From positions 450,138-514,137 of the forward strand of contig JBBECT010000005.1 of NCBI GenBank assembly GCA_040881665.1: a DNA stretch of 64,000 nucleotides, written 5' to 3'. The notes under the pieces are model-generated. The model saw only the letters and a program-made list of their open reading frames with translations, made no database searches and had not been told where the DNA came from. This stretch comes from Actinomycetota bacterium (GTDB lineage Bacteria; Actinomycetota; UBA4738; HRBIN12). The position numbers were made by a program, and so were the translations under genes. Below, piece after piece: positions 21,681-30,438 of this stretch (the first letter of the stretch is position 1; every line of letters starts with the position of its first letter).

Positions 21681-22910
21681 CTAGCGCGCCCGATCGCTCG
21701 GCGATGCCCCCGCCGGCTCCTGGTGGTCATCGGGTCCGCCGGGGTCCTCCGGCCGGTCCCCCGGGGGATCGGCGCCACCTCGGTCCGGCACCGCTCGCAC
21801 CTCTGCCCGCCGGGCGAGCAGGCCCGGGAGCAGCGTTGCCAAGAACACCGCCAGCGCGCACGCCGCCACGACGAGGACGACGCCCCGGCCGTCGACGAAC
21901 GCGACCGTGAGGGCGACCGCGGACAGCAGGGCGCTCCACAGGTACATCAGGAGCACCGTCTTCCGGTAGCCGTGCCCGATGTCCATCAACCGATGATGGA
22001 TGTGCTCCTTGTCGGCATGCGCGAAGCTCCGGCGACGGCGAACCCGCCGGCCGATCGCCAGCGCCACGTCCAGCAACGGGATCGCGATCACGAGCAGGAA
22101 GAGGAAGACGGGCAGACCGATGATCGCGAGGTCTCCGGTGCCGGGTGCATAGGCGTCGCGACCGATGCCGAAGATCGTCGATACGGCGAGGAGCGTGCCC
22201 AGAAGCATCGCTCCCGAGTCGCCCATGAAGATCTTCGCGGGATGGAAGTTCCATGGGAGGAACCCGACGCAGACGCCCGCGGTGATCGCCGCCACGAGCG
22301 CGGCAGCGGACACATCGCCCCCGAACGCCGCGCCGGGCGATCGATACATGAAGATGAACAGTGCGATGGCGGCGATCGCCACCATCCCCGCGGCCAGGCC
22401 GTCGAGACCGTCGATCAGGTTCACCGCGTTGACCAGCAGGAGGACCCAGAGCACCGTCAGCAGCACCTGCAGATCGAACGACAGCGCCAGGAGCCCCTGA
22501 CCCGGGAACAGGAAGTACTGCAAGGTCATCCCACCCAGGGCGAGCAGGCCCGCAACCAACACCTGCCCGGTGAGCTTCGACAGCGCGGAGATGTCCTTCA
22601 CGTCGTCGATCGCGCCCACGCCCGCCGAAACGGTCGCCGCTCCGACGACCGCGGTCCATTGCATCGTCGAGCCGGCCAACCCGTCGAACGCGGGGAGCGT
22701 CCGGGCGACGAGCAGGCCGACGAGCAGGCCAGCGAACATCGCGAGACCTCCCATCGAGGGTGTAGGGCGCTCGTGCACCATCCGGTCGGCCGGCATCGCG
22801 ATCGCTCCCACCCGCTGCGCGAGGCGCCGGACGACGGGAGTACCGACGAAGCAGACGATCGCGCTCGCGGCGAAGACCACCAGGTACGGCGTCAAGGGCC
22901 GACCGGTCAC
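21681..22910 (-). CDS. wecA: Undecaprenyl-phosphate glycosyl-1-phosphate transferase (WecA/TagO/MraY family)
   Basis: Polytopic membrane enzyme that puts a sugar-1-phosphate on the lipid carrier to start cell-wall polymer synthesis. 409 residues, about eleven helices. Hallmarks: GAIDDVKDIS (DDxxD), VNLIDGLDGLAAG, PAKIFMGDSGAM and the cytoplasmic HIHHRLM loop that separates WecA/TagO from MraY. The Asp/Pro-rich C-terminal tail is disordered. GTG at 22910 fits the family N-terminus; an in-frame ATG at 22955 is possible. Position before the atp region matches rfe in mycobacteria, where it starts arabinogalactan. Confidence 0.87.
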   Translation of the reverse strand: MTGRPLTPYLVVFAASAIVCFVGTPVVRRLAQRVGAIAMPADRMVHERPTPSMGGLAMFAGLLVGLLVARTLPAFDGLAGSTMQWTAVVGAATVSAGVGAIDDVKDISALSKLTGQVLVAGLLALGGMTLQYFLFPGQGLLALSFDLQVLLTVLWVLLLVNAVNLIDGLDGLAAGMVAIAAIALFIFMYRSPGAAFGGDVSAAALVAAITAGVCVGFLPWNFHPAKIFMGDSGAMLLGTLLAVSTIFGIGRDAYAPGTGDLAIIGLPVFLFLLVIAIPLLDVALAIGRRVRRRRSFAHADKEHIHHRLMDIGHGYRKTVLLMYLWSALLSAVALTVAFVDGRGVVLVVAACALAVFLATLLPGLLARRAEVRAVPDRGGADPPGDRPEDPGGPDDHQEPAGASPSDRAR

Positions 22911-23012
22911 GCGCGGACCCCGTGCGTGCTCATGCCCTCCAGTGTGCGGGCGCACGCGGCCGGGGACAACTTCCGACCTCCGGTGCCGGCCGCGCGGCGA
23001 TCGCCGACCGGA

Positions 23013-24278
23013 TCAGTTCGGGTAGGCGGGGAACCTGCCCGTGAGCTCGGCGACCCGCTTGCGCTGGGCGTCCTTCACCGCCTCGTCGTCGAGGTTGCGA
23101 ACGGTCTCGCCGATCACGTTCGCGATCTCGCGCGCCTCCGCCTCGTCCATCCCGAGGGTGGAGATCCCCGGCGTTCCGACACGGACACCACTCGGTGTGC
23201 CGGGAGGCATCGGGTCGAAGGGGATCGCGTTCTTGTTCAGGGCGATCCCGACCTCGTCGCACGCCTTCTCGGCCTCCTTGCCCCCGACGTCCAGCGGCCG
23301 CAGGTCGATCAGCGACAGGTGCGAATCCGTGCCTCCCGAGACGACCCGCATGCCCTCCTCGCCGAGCCCGGCTGCCAGGGCACGGGAGGTCCTGACGGTG
23401 CGAGCCGCGTAGTCCTTGAAGTCCGGGGAGGCGGCCTCCTTGAGAGCGACCGCCTTCCCCGCGATGCAGTGCTCCAGCGGGCCGCCCTGCATCATCGGAA
23501 ACACGCCCTTGTCGATCGCCTTGGCGTGCTCGGCCTTACACAGGATCATGGCGCCCCGTGGACCCCGCAGCGCCTTGTGCGTTGTGAACGTGACGACATC
23601 GGCGTACGGAACCGGGCTCGGATACGCCTGTCCCGCGGTCAGGCCGATGAAGTGGGAGGCATCCACCCAGAGGATCGCCCCGACGGAGTCGGCGATCTCG
23701 CGGAACTTCGCGAAGTCGATATCCCGTGGATAGGCGGTGAAGCCGGCGAGGATCACCTTCGGGCGGTGTTGCTCGGCCAGGTCCGAGATCGTGTCCATGT
23801 CGAGCTGTTCGGTCTCCCGATCGACCTCGTAGGCGACGAAGTTGAACCACATGCCGGACACGTTCACGGGCGAGCCGTGCGTCAGGTGCCCACCGTGCGG
23901 GAGCGAGAGCCCGAGTACCTTGTCGTCGGAACGCGGATCGAGGAACGCGCCGAATACGGCCATGTTCGCCTGCGCCCCGGCGTGCGGTTGCACGTTCGCG
24001 TGGTCTGCGCCGAACAGCGCTTTCGCGCGATCGATCGCCAGCTGCTCGGTGATGTCGACGTACTGACACCCGCCGTAGTAGCGGCGTCCGGGGTAACCCT
24101 CCGCATACTTGTTGTTCATCGACGACCCGACGGCTGCCAGCACCGCGGGACTCGCGAAGTTCTCGGATGCGATCAAACGGATCGTGCTTCGTTCCCGCTG
24201 AAGCTCACCCGCGATCGCGTCCGCGACCTCCGGATCCGTTTCCTTCAAGGCATCCCAACTTGCCGCGTAGTCCTTCAT
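23013..24278 (-). CDS. glyA: Serine hydroxymethyltransferase
   Basis: PLP enzyme converting serine and tetrahydrofolate into glycine and 5,10-methylene-THF. 421 residues, normal length. TTHKALRGPRGA carries the PLP lysine, NKYAEGYPGRRYYGG the active-site loop, VRVGTPGIST the C-terminal signature. ATG at 24278 overlaps the rpiB stop (ATGA). The THF pool links it to the sarcosine oxidase operon further along. Confidence 0.96.
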   Translation of the reverse strand: MKDYAASWDALKETDPEVADAIAGELQRERSTIRLIASENFASPAVLAAVGSSMNNKYAEGYPGRRYYGGCQYVDITEQLAIDRAKALFGADHANVQPHAGAQANMAVFGAFLDPRSDDKVLGLSLPHGGHLTHGSPVNVSGMWFNFVAYEVDRETEQLDMDTISDLAEQHRPKVILAGFTAYPRDIDFAKFREIADSVGAILWVDASHFIGLTAGQAYPSPVPYADVVTFTTHKALRGPRGAMILCKAEHAKAIDKGVFPMMQGGPLEHCIAGKAVALKEAASPDFKDYAARTVRTSRALAAGLGEEGMRVVSGGTDSHLSLIDLRPLDVGGKEAEKACDEVGIALNKNAIPFDPMPPGTPSGVRVGTPGISTLGMDEAEAREIANVIGETVRNLDDEAVKDAQRKRVAELTGRFPAYPN

Positions 24279-24721
24279 AGTTCCCCCCGCTCGATCGCGG
24301 CGATCTGTTCGATCCGCCGCTCGTGGCGTCCTCCGTCGAAGGACGTGGACAACCACACCTGGACGATCTCCTCGGCAAGGGTCGCCGCCACGATCCGGGC
24401 GCCGATCCCGAGCACGTTCGCGTCGTTATGTTGACGCGAGAGCCGCGCCGTATACAAATCGTTGCAGAGGCTCGCCCGGATCCCGGGCACCTTGTTGGCC
24501 ACGATCTGCTCACCCTGCCCCGATCCCCCGAGCACGATCCCCCGGTCGGCCCCACCCTCGGCGACCTGCCGCGCCGTGCGGACGCAGTAGATCGGGTAGT
24601 CGGTCGTCTCCTCCGAGTTTGTGCCCTGGTCGAGCACCTCGTGATCCTCCGCTTCGAGGAAGGCCATCAGGTGCTGTTTCAAGGCGAAGCCCGCGTGGTC
24701 GGAGCCGAGCGCGATCTTCAC
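24275..24721 (-). CDS. rpiB: Ribose-5-phosphate isomerase B
   Basis: Interconverts ribose 5-phosphate and ribulose 5-phosphate. 148 residues. It has the phosphate-binding SDHAG, and GGSGQGEQIVANKVPGIRA with the catalytic base Glu71, as in the mycobacterial type, replacing the Cys of E. coli RpiB. GTG at 24721 overlaps the stop of the upstream phosphatase gene (GTGA). Placed between phosphatase and glyA in one transcript. Confidence 0.93.
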   Translation of the reverse strand: MKIALGSDHAGFALKQHLMAFLEAEDHEVLDQGTNSEETTDYPIYCVRTARQVAEGGADRGIVLGGSGQGEQIVANKVPGIRASLCNDLYTARLSRQHNDANVLGIGARIVAATLAEEIVQVWLSTSFDGGRHERRIEQIAAIERGEL

Positions 24722-25329
24722 GATGTCCCCTGCGTCAGGGATCCGGCGCCGCGTCCGGTTTCCGCGACGGCCCCGAACATCGCGTCGACGAGGCGCTGGG
24801 TCCAGTCGCGGAGCTCCCAGGCGATCGCGCGGTAGCTCTCGAGGGGCATCCCGAGTGGGTCGACGACGTCCTCATCGTGGGGGTTGCCCGCGAAGCCCGT
24901 CGCTCGGAGCCCCTCGGCGTCTTCGACCCGTCGCGAGAGGGCCTCGGCCCCCACCGGGCCGGGCAGGGGACGGAGTCCTTCGAGCAAGCGCACGAGCTCC
25001 TTCAGGGTGAACGTCTTTCCCTCCGCGTCCGGCATCGATCGCGCGATCGCCTCGACGTGCTCACGCGCCATGCCGATCACGAGATCCACCTCACCGACGT
25101 GCTCGGGCAAGAGCACCCGGCCTCGATGGGAAGAGATATCGACTCCGAGCTCCTTCGCCGCCTCCACCGACTCGGCCATCGCCCCGGAGTCCTCCCAGCC
25201 GGTCGTGCCGGCGGAGGAGACCTGCGGGGCGTCGTCGCCGAAGCGCTCCCGCAGCGCCGCGCGGAGGAAACCCTCGGCGACCGGGGATCGACAGACGTTG
25301 CCGGTGCAGATGACCAGGATCGAGGCCAT
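24718..25329 (-). CDS. Low-molecular-weight protein-tyrosine-phosphatase family protein
   Basis: 203 residues. ILVICTGNVCRSPVAEG is the CxGNxCRS phosphate-binding loop of LMW-PTPs and arsenate reductases; the catalytic Cys and Arg are present. A later region has DPLGMPLESYRAI, resembling the conserved DP(F/M) segment with the general acid Asp. About 40 residues longer than the usual 150-160, with an insertion of FTLKELVRLLEGLRPLPGP. ATG at 25329; a -10 box lies 14 bases upstream. It may dephosphorylate tyrosine kinases or phosphorylated sugars. Confidence 0.85.
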   Translation of the reverse strand: MASILVICTGNVCRSPVAEGFLRAALRERFGDDAPQVSSAGTTGWEDSGAMAESVEAAKELGVDISSHRGRVLLPEHVGEVDLVIGMAREHVEAIARSMPDAEGKTFTLKELVRLLEGLRPLPGPVGAEALSRRVEDAEGLRATGFAGNPHDEDVVDPLGMPLESYRAIAWELRDWTQRLVDAMFGAVAETGRGAGSLTQGTS

Positions 25330-25343
25330 GGGGACGGACCCGG

Positions 25344-25349
25344 AGTCTA
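25344..25349 (-). promoter_or_regulatory. Putative -10 box before the phosphatase-rpiB-glyA transcript
   Basis: TAGACT on the minus strand, ending 14 bases before the phosphatase ATG and 50 bases after the tsaC stop. It would start a transcript with a leader of about seven bases. No -35 match is clear. Confidence 0.4.
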
Positions 25350-25399
25350 GCAGCGGCGCCACACCCGACCGACCCGGGCCGAACCCGGCAGCGCCGGGA

Positions 25400-26065
25400 T
25401 CAGCCGTTGAGCAGTGCGGCGAGGCGCTCGGGATCGAACGTGCCTGCGCGGAGCACCGTGGGCTTGCCGTGGGCGAGATCGACGACGGTCGAGGCCGACA
25501 CCGCCGAGCGCCCCCGGTCGCACAGGTACGCGGCCACCTCGTCCCCGAAGACGTCGTGAACCTCCGAACACGTCCGGGGCGTGGGCCGCCCGGAACGGTT
25601 CGCACTGCTCACCGCGAGCGGCCCGCTCCGGTGGAGAACCGCCCGGCAGGCGGGATGATCGGGGATGCGCAGGCCCACGGTCTCGGCGTCGCCCCCCAGA
25701 TCCCATCCGAGGGCCGCGGGCGATCGCCGCAGCACGAGGGTGACCGTTCCGGGCCACACGCTGCCCACGAGCCGCTCGGCCACGGCGTCGAACACGCCGA
25801 CCCTCCGGGCTTGCTCCTCGGAGGCCACGAGCACCGGCAGCGTGCGGGCTCGGTCTCGCGCCTTCGCGGTGAAGATCTTGCCGGTCGCGCTCCCGTCATC
25901 GGGCCGGGCCGCGATCCCGTACACGGTGTCGGTCGCGAGCACGACGAGCTCTCCCGAGAGGGCGGCCCGCACCGATGCGGTGATCGCGTCCCAGTCGAGC
26001 CCGTCGGACGGCGTCGGCTCCCCCTCCCCCGAACCGGAGTCGAACGGATCCAACGGCGTGCTCAC
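25400..26065 (-). CDS. tsaC: L-threonylcarbamoyladenylate synthase (TsaC/YrdC/Sua5 family)
   Basis: Makes threonylcarbamoyl-AMP from threonine, bicarbonate and ATP for the t6A37 modification of ANN-decoding tRNAs. 221 residues of YrdC core; no Sua5 C-terminal domain. LATDTVYGIAA is the hallmark start, KIFTAKARDRARTLPVLVA carries the Lys/Arg nucleotide site, and PLAVSSANRSG is the SAN motif. GTG at 26065 overlaps the prmC stop (GTGA). The prfA-prmC-tsaC order is widely conserved. Confidence 0.92.
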   Translation of the reverse strand: MSTPLDPFDSGSGEGEPTPSDGLDWDAITASVRAALSGELVVLATDTVYGIAARPDDGSATGKIFTAKARDRARTLPVLVASEEQARRVGVFDAVAERLVGSVWPGTVTLVLRRSPAALGWDLGGDAETVGLRIPDHPACRAVLHRSGPLAVSSANRSGRPTPRTCSEVHDVFGDEVAAYLCDRGRSAVSASTVVDLAHGKPTVLRAGTFDPERLAALLNG

Positions 26066-26916
26066 CGGCGCCGTCCGAGGACGAAGCGGGGACGCCCGGC
26101 GAGGTCGTCGCGGACGACCACGTCGGCGAAGTGTCGCTGCAGAGCGGTCGTCACCGTGTCGGCCTGCTCCTCCCCGATCTCGAGCGCGATCCCTCCTCCG
26201 GGGCGCAGCCACGCGGCTGCCTCGTCGGCAAGCGTCGCGATCTGATCCGGACCCCCGAGCAGCGCGAGGGGCGGATCCGCGCGCACCTCGACCGGGAGCT
26301 CGGTCACCGAGGCCGTCTCCACGTAGGGGGGATTGCTCACGACGAGGTCGACCCGGCCCTGCAGCGCCGGATCCACGGGTTCGAACCGATCGCCCCCGAC
26401 CACCTCGAGCTCGAGCCCGAGCACTCGCGCGTTCTCCCTCGCCAGATCCACCGCCTCGGGGGCCAGGTCGGTAGCCACTATCCGCGCATCCGGGCGCTCC
26501 ACCGCGATCGCGAGGGCGATCGCCCCGGTTCCCGTCCCGACGTCGACGGCGACGGGCGCCTCGACGCCCTCCACGAGGCTCAGCGCGTGGTCGACGAGCG
26601 ACTCGGTCTCGGGTCGTGGGACGAACACACCGGCCCGGACCGCCAGGTCGAGCGACCGGAAACGCTGGCTCCCGATCAGGAGCTGGACCGGTGTCCCGTC
26701 CGTACGCCGCTCGAGGAGATCGGTGAGCCGCTCCTCCTCCTCGCGGGACATCGGGGCGGTGCGCGTGGCGATCGTCGCGCGGTCGGATCCGAGCGTGTGA
26801 CAGACGAGGAGGTCTGCCGTCGCATCGGCCTGATCGACACCGGACCGCTCGAGCTCGTCACGGACCCAGCGGCGCACCTCGCTGGGTCGTGCTCGAGGCG
26901 GCCGCCCCTCGGGCAT
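26062..26916 (-). CDS. prmC: Release factor glutamine methyltransferase PrmC
   Basis: Methylates the Gln of the GGQ motif in release factors, using SAM. 284 residues: N-terminal helical domain, SAM loop VDVGTGTGAIALAIA, and catalytic VVSNPPYVE. ATG at 26916 overlaps the prfA stop by one base (TGATG), coupling the enzyme to its substrate. Followed by tsaC. Confidence 0.95.
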   Translation of the reverse strand: MPEGRPPRARPSEVRRWVRDELERSGVDQADATADLLVCHTLGSDRATIATRTAPMSREEEERLTDLLERRTDGTPVQLLIGSQRFRSLDLAVRAGVFVPRPETESLVDHALSLVEGVEAPVAVDVGTGTGAIALAIAVERPDARIVATDLAPEAVDLARENARVLGLELEVVGGDRFEPVDPALQGRVDLVVSNPPYVETASVTELPVEVRADPPLALLGGPDQIATLADEAAAWLRPGGGIALEIGEEQADTVTTALQRHFADVVVRDDLAGRPRFVLGRRR

Positions 26917-28013
26917 CAGCCGGTGGTGCCGTCCGCGAGGCGGCGTGTTCGATCGGCGGCGACCAGGGCGTCGGCGAACCCGTCCAGATCCCCACCGAGC
27001 ACGTCCTGGAGCTGATGGGACGTGACCTTGATGCGATGGTCGGTCACCCGGCTCTCCGGGAAGTTGTAGGTGCGGATCTTCTCCGCGCGCTCCCCCGTGC
27101 CGACCATGGATCGGCGCGTCTCCGCCTCCTCCTTCTGTCGCTCTTCGATCGCCTGCTGATACAGGCGCGCCCGCAGGTAGCGCATCGCCTTCTCCCGGTT
27201 CTGCAGCTGGGAACGTTCCTCTTGACACGAAACGACGATCCCGGTCGGCAGGTGGGTGATCCGTACCGCCGAGTCGGTCGTGTTGACCCCCTGGCCACCC
27301 GGACCGCTGGCGCGATAGACGTCGACCTTCAGGTCTTCGGAACGCACCTCGACATCGACCTCCTCGGCGACCGGCATCACCGCGACCGTGGCGGTCGATG
27401 TGTGGATCCGCCCGGCCGACTCGGTCGCAGGGACGCGCTGAACCCGGTGGACGCCCGACTCCCACTTCAGATGGGAATTGGCGTCGGCTCCCCGAACCTC
27501 GAGAACCACTTCCTTGAACCCTCCGACGTCCGAAGGCGAGCTCGACAGCACTTCGGTCTTCCACTTGTGAAGCTCCGCGTACCGTCGATACATCTCGAAC
27601 AGGTCCCCGGCCCACAACGCGGCCTCCTGCCCTCCGGCGCCGGCGCGGATCTCGAGCAGCAGATCCCTCCCGTCGTCGGGATCCTTCGGGATCAGCGCGA
27701 GCTCGAGCTCCTCTCGGAGCGCACGCGCGGTCTCGTCGGCCCGCTCGGCTTCCTCCTTGAGATAGGCGACCATCTCCCGGTCGGCGTCCGCCTCGGCCAG
27801 CTCCCGTGCCTCGCCGGCCTGCTCGAGCGCCGCCCGGTAGGCGCGGTAGGGCTCGACGACGTCGCGGAGCTCGGAGAAGGTGCGACCGAGGTTTCGGAGC
27901 CGATCGGGATCTGCGGCAACGTCGGGAGCGGACATCTGCCGCTGGACGTCCTCGAACCGCTGCTCGATCTCGAGCAGGCGATCTTCGAAGTCGGTCGCGG
28001 CGTCGGAGGCCAT
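26916..28013 (-). CDS. prfA: Peptide chain release factor 1
   Basis: Recognises UAG and UAA and triggers peptide release. 365 residues. Holds GGQGVNTTDSAVRITH with the GGQ motif, and the start VNSHLK-like ADANSHLKWESGVHRVQRVP. The stop-codon recognition segment reads RVPATESAG. ATG at 28013; a GATACT box lies six bases before it, so it may have its own leaderless start besides read-through from divIVA. Confidence 0.97.
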   Translation of the reverse strand: MASDAATDFEDRLLEIEQRFEDVQRQMSAPDVAADPDRLRNLGRTFSELRDVVEPYRAYRAALEQAGEARELAEADADREMVAYLKEEAERADETARALREELELALIPKDPDDGRDLLLEIRAGAGGQEAALWAGDLFEMYRRYAELHKWKTEVLSSSPSDVGGFKEVVLEVRGADANSHLKWESGVHRVQRVPATESAGRIHTSTATVAVMPVAEEVDVEVRSEDLKVDVYRASGPGGQGVNTTDSAVRITHLPTGIVVSCQEERSQLQNREKAMRYLRARLYQQAIEERQKEEAETRRSMVGTGERAEKIRTYNFPESRVTDHRIKVTSHQLQDVLGGDLDGFADALVAADRTRRLADGTTG

Positions 28014-28066
28014 GGAACCAGTATCCCCGCGCGCGCCGGCGTCGCCCGCCCGCGGCCGACGATGTC

Positions 28067-28921
28067 CTAGGAGCGGCGTTGCTCGCCCGGCGAATCCTCA
28101 CCGAGGTTCAGGTCGAGGTCGCCGAGGTCGGTCAGGTTGAGATCGACGGTCTCCCCACTGCCGGACGACCAGAGATCCTCGTAGCGCGGATCGATCGGAT
28201 CCGCACCGGACCCCGGAGCCGCGGACGACCCCGGCGCCGGCGAGGTGTCGGCTGGGGCGTCGGTCGATCCGCTCACCGTCGTGCTGGACGACGGCGAACC
28301 GGGAGAGACCGACGGCACCTGCGGCAGATCGACGGGCTCGTTGCGATCGATCGCGGTCTCGAGCTCGCGGGCGACCTCCAGCAGGCGGCCTTGCATCTCC
28401 TGCAGCTGACCGATCATGACCTCGCGACGCGAGGCGAGTCCCGAAAGGGCGCGATCCGCCTCTTCGCGGGCCCTGCTGAGCGCCTGCTCTCCTTCGGAGC
28501 GCGCCTGCTCGGCGCGAGCCTGCGCATCGGTACGAACACGATCCGCTTCGCCCCTGGCCTGCGCGAGGACCTTGGCGGACTCCTCCTTCGACTCGCGAAG
28601 GATCCGTTGCGCTTGCTCGTCGGCCGATCGAAGCAGCCCCGCCATGCGGGCACTGAGGTCCTCGTACGGATCGGCGTCACGGGACACCGTCGCGGGCTGG
28701 GCAGACGCCTGCGCGGGCGAGGACACGTCGGCGGACGCGGTCTCGGCCTGCATCCTCGCGTCTTTCAGGTCTTTCTCGAGCTTCTCGACCTGCCCGGCGA
28801 TCTGTTCGAGGTAGTCACGGACCTGCTCGGGGTCGAATCCCCGGCGGACCGAAGCGAACATCCGGCGGCGGATCTGCTCGGCGCTCGGCGAGAGCGGAAC
28901 ATCGAGTTCAGTGGGTGTCAT
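28067..28921 (-). CDS. DivIVA-domain coiled-coil protein
   Basis: 284 residues. The N-terminal DivIVA signature is IRRRMFASVRRGFDPEQVRD, the membrane-curvature-binding head; a Pro/Ser-rich linker follows, then a long Glu/Arg/Ala coiled coil (about 90-190) and a Ser/Pro/Gly-rich tail ending in DLNLTDLGDLDLNLGED. In actinobacteria such proteins (Wag31, SepIVA) organise the growing pole or septum. ATG at 28921 follows GGAGGGG. Its insertion between rpmE and prfA is not usual. Confidence 0.8.
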   Translation of the reverse strand: MTPTELDVPLSPSAEQIRRRMFASVRRGFDPEQVRDYLEQIAGQVEKLEKDLKDARMQAETASADVSSPAQASAQPATVSRDADPYEDLSARMAGLLRSADEQAQRILRESKEESAKVLAQARGEADRVRTDAQARAEQARSEGEQALSRAREEADRALSGLASRREVMIGQLQEMQGRLLEVARELETAIDRNEPVDLPQVPSVSPGSPSSSTTVSGSTDAPADTSPAPGSSAAPGSGADPIDPRYEDLWSSGSGETVDLNLTDLGDLDLNLGEDSPGEQRRS

Positions 28922-28970
28922 GCGGTCTCACCCCTCCTGGGGAAACGGGTCCGATGGGGTTCGAGCTGCA

Positions 28971-28998
28971 ACTCTAGCTCCGCCCTCGGGGAATGCAA
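28971..28998 (-). promoter_or_regulatory. Promoter of the divIVA-like gene
   Basis: Minus strand: TTGCAT (28993-28998), a 16-base spacer, then TAGAGT (28971-28976). The expected start near 28964 gives a leader of about 43 bases containing the GGAGGGG ribosome binding site. A separate promoter fits the 128-base gap after the DUF1385 gene. Confidence 0.5.
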
Positions 28999-29049
28999 CG
29001 ACCTGCACCGGAGCCCCTCCCAAGCGCGCTCGAGCGGCGCACCCGGCCC

Positions 29050-30108
29050 TCAGCCGCGGTCGGGCGACCCCGCCGGTCCGCTCGCGGCGCCATCCGGGTC
29101 CGGGGATTGCTCCGACGGGGGTGGGGCCAGGCCCGGGGGCGGGTCGGGCGAGATCGATCCTGGGACCGGCACGCGACCGTCGACGGGTTCGGCTCCGCCA
29201 CCTTCGCGGCGCAGGACCTCGTTGAACGAAGCGATCGCGACGTCGATCTGGTCGATCGTCGGCGGCTTCGTCGTGATCTTCTGCAACCATAGACCCGGCG
29301 TCATCAGGGCCTTCATCACCCAGGAGTTCGGGAAGCGCGCGCCGAGCCGGAGCATCTCGTAGGCGAACCCTGCGATCAACGGGATCGCGACGATCCGGGA
29401 CAGGATCCGCCAGGGGATCGGCGGGCTGCCGAAGAAGGCGAAGACCAGGATCGTCAGGACCATCACGATCAGCAGGAAGTTCGTGCCGCAACGGACATGG
29501 AGCGTCGAGTAGCGATCGACGCGCTCGGGTTCGAGCGGCTCATCGTGCTCGTAGGCCGCGATCGTCTTGTGTTCAGCGCCGTGGAACTGGAACACGCGCC
29601 GGATGTCCTTCGTCTGCCCGATGATCAGGAGGTACCCGAGGAACAGCAACACGCGGAACACGCCCTCGGCCACACTCGTCCATACCCCCGACCCCACGCG
29701 ATCGCCGACCCAGCCGAACAGGGCCGCGGGGAACGCGATGAACAATCCGAGGAACAACAGGATCGCGATGACCATCGAAAAACCCATCGCGGTCGACGAC
29801 AGCTGGACCTCTTCGGGTGAGGACACGCGCGCGCTGATCATGAGCGCCCGGAATCCGATCCGCAGCGACTGCACGAGGACGATGATGCCGCGGAAGAACG
29901 GCTTGCCGAGGATCGGGCGCTTGGCGACGACGGACTCGATCGCGTGCGACTCGATGTACAGATCGCCCTCGGGCTTGCGCACGGCGATGGCCCAGATGTC
30001 GCGGCCGCGCATCATGACACCCTCGATCAGGGCCTGCCCACCGTAGAAGTGATCCTTCGGGGGTGGCGCGGTCGTTCCACCGAGCGGCCGGTCGGGCGAG
30101 TCGGTCAT
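29050..30108 (-). CDS. DUF1385 membrane protein
   Basis: 352 residues, several helices. GGQALIEGVMMRG and FQFHGAEHKTIAAYEH are the two signatures of the DUF1385 (YqhQ-like) family, whose biochemical function is unknown. The C-terminal 50 residues are Pro/Gly-rich. ATG at 30108 is ten bases after rpmE, with only a weak ribosome binding site, so coupling to rpmE is likely. The family often lies near rpmE and prfA, which suggests an old link to this neighbourhood but does not explain its role. Confidence 0.85.
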   Translation of the reverse strand: MTDSPDRPLGGTTAPPPKDHFYGGQALIEGVMMRGRDIWAIAVRKPEGDLYIESHAIESVVAKRPILGKPFFRGIIVLVQSLRIGFRALMISARVSSPEEVQLSSTAMGFSMVIAILLFLGLFIAFPAALFGWVGDRVGSGVWTSVAEGVFRVLLFLGYLLIIGQTKDIRRVFQFHGAEHKTIAAYEHDEPLEPERVDRYSTLHVRCGTNFLLIVMVLTILVFAFFGSPPIPWRILSRIVAIPLIAGFAYEMLRLGARFPNSWVMKALMTPGLWLQKITTKPPTIDQIDVAIASFNEVLRREGGGAEPVDGRVPVPGSISPDPPPGLAPPPSEQSPDPDGAASGPAGSPDRG

Positions 30109-30118
30109 CGTCTGCGGG

Positions 30119-30403
30119 TCAGCCCTGCTCGCCGCCGGGATCCCCATCGGCGGTGTCGACCGCCGCGGGAGCGGTAGACGCAGATGACTGTTGCGCCTGT
30201 TGCTTGGCGTAGCGGCGCTGGAAGCGCTCGACGCGCCCGCCGGTATCAACCAGCTTCTGCTTGCCGGTGTAGAAGGGATGGCACTGCGAGCACAACTCGA
30301 CGCGCAGTTCCTTGCCTTCGACGGTCGACCGCGTCTCGAACGTGTTCCCGCACGAACAGTGGACGACCGTCACGTGGTACTCGGGATGGATGCCCTGCTT
30401 CAT
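30119..30403 (-). CDS. rpmE: 50S ribosomal protein L31 (zinc-binding type)
   Basis: 94 residues; begins [20 protein letters not shown]. Cysteines in HCSCG and [14 protein letters not shown] form the zinc ribbon of the C+ paralogue. A 25-residue Ala/Ser/Gln-rich tail follows the usual 70 residues. ATG at 30403, 35 bases after rho, as in other actinobacteria. The zinc-free paralogue, if any, is elsewhere. Confidence 0.96.
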   Translation of the reverse strand: MKQGIHPEYHVTVVHCSCGNTFETRSTVEGKELRVELCSQCHPFYTGKQKLVDTGGRVERFQRRYAKQQAQQSSASTAPAAVDTADGDPGGEQG

Positions 30404-30438
30404 CTCGTCTCGCTTCCTTCCCCGAAGAACATCCCCGA

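Noticed and set aside
22910-22938. Eight-codon leader peptide before the wecA-like gene
   Set aside because: ATG AGC ACG ... TGA overlaps the GTG start, but the spacing to GGAGG is only two bases and there are no repeats of a regulatory amino acid; chance is likelier.
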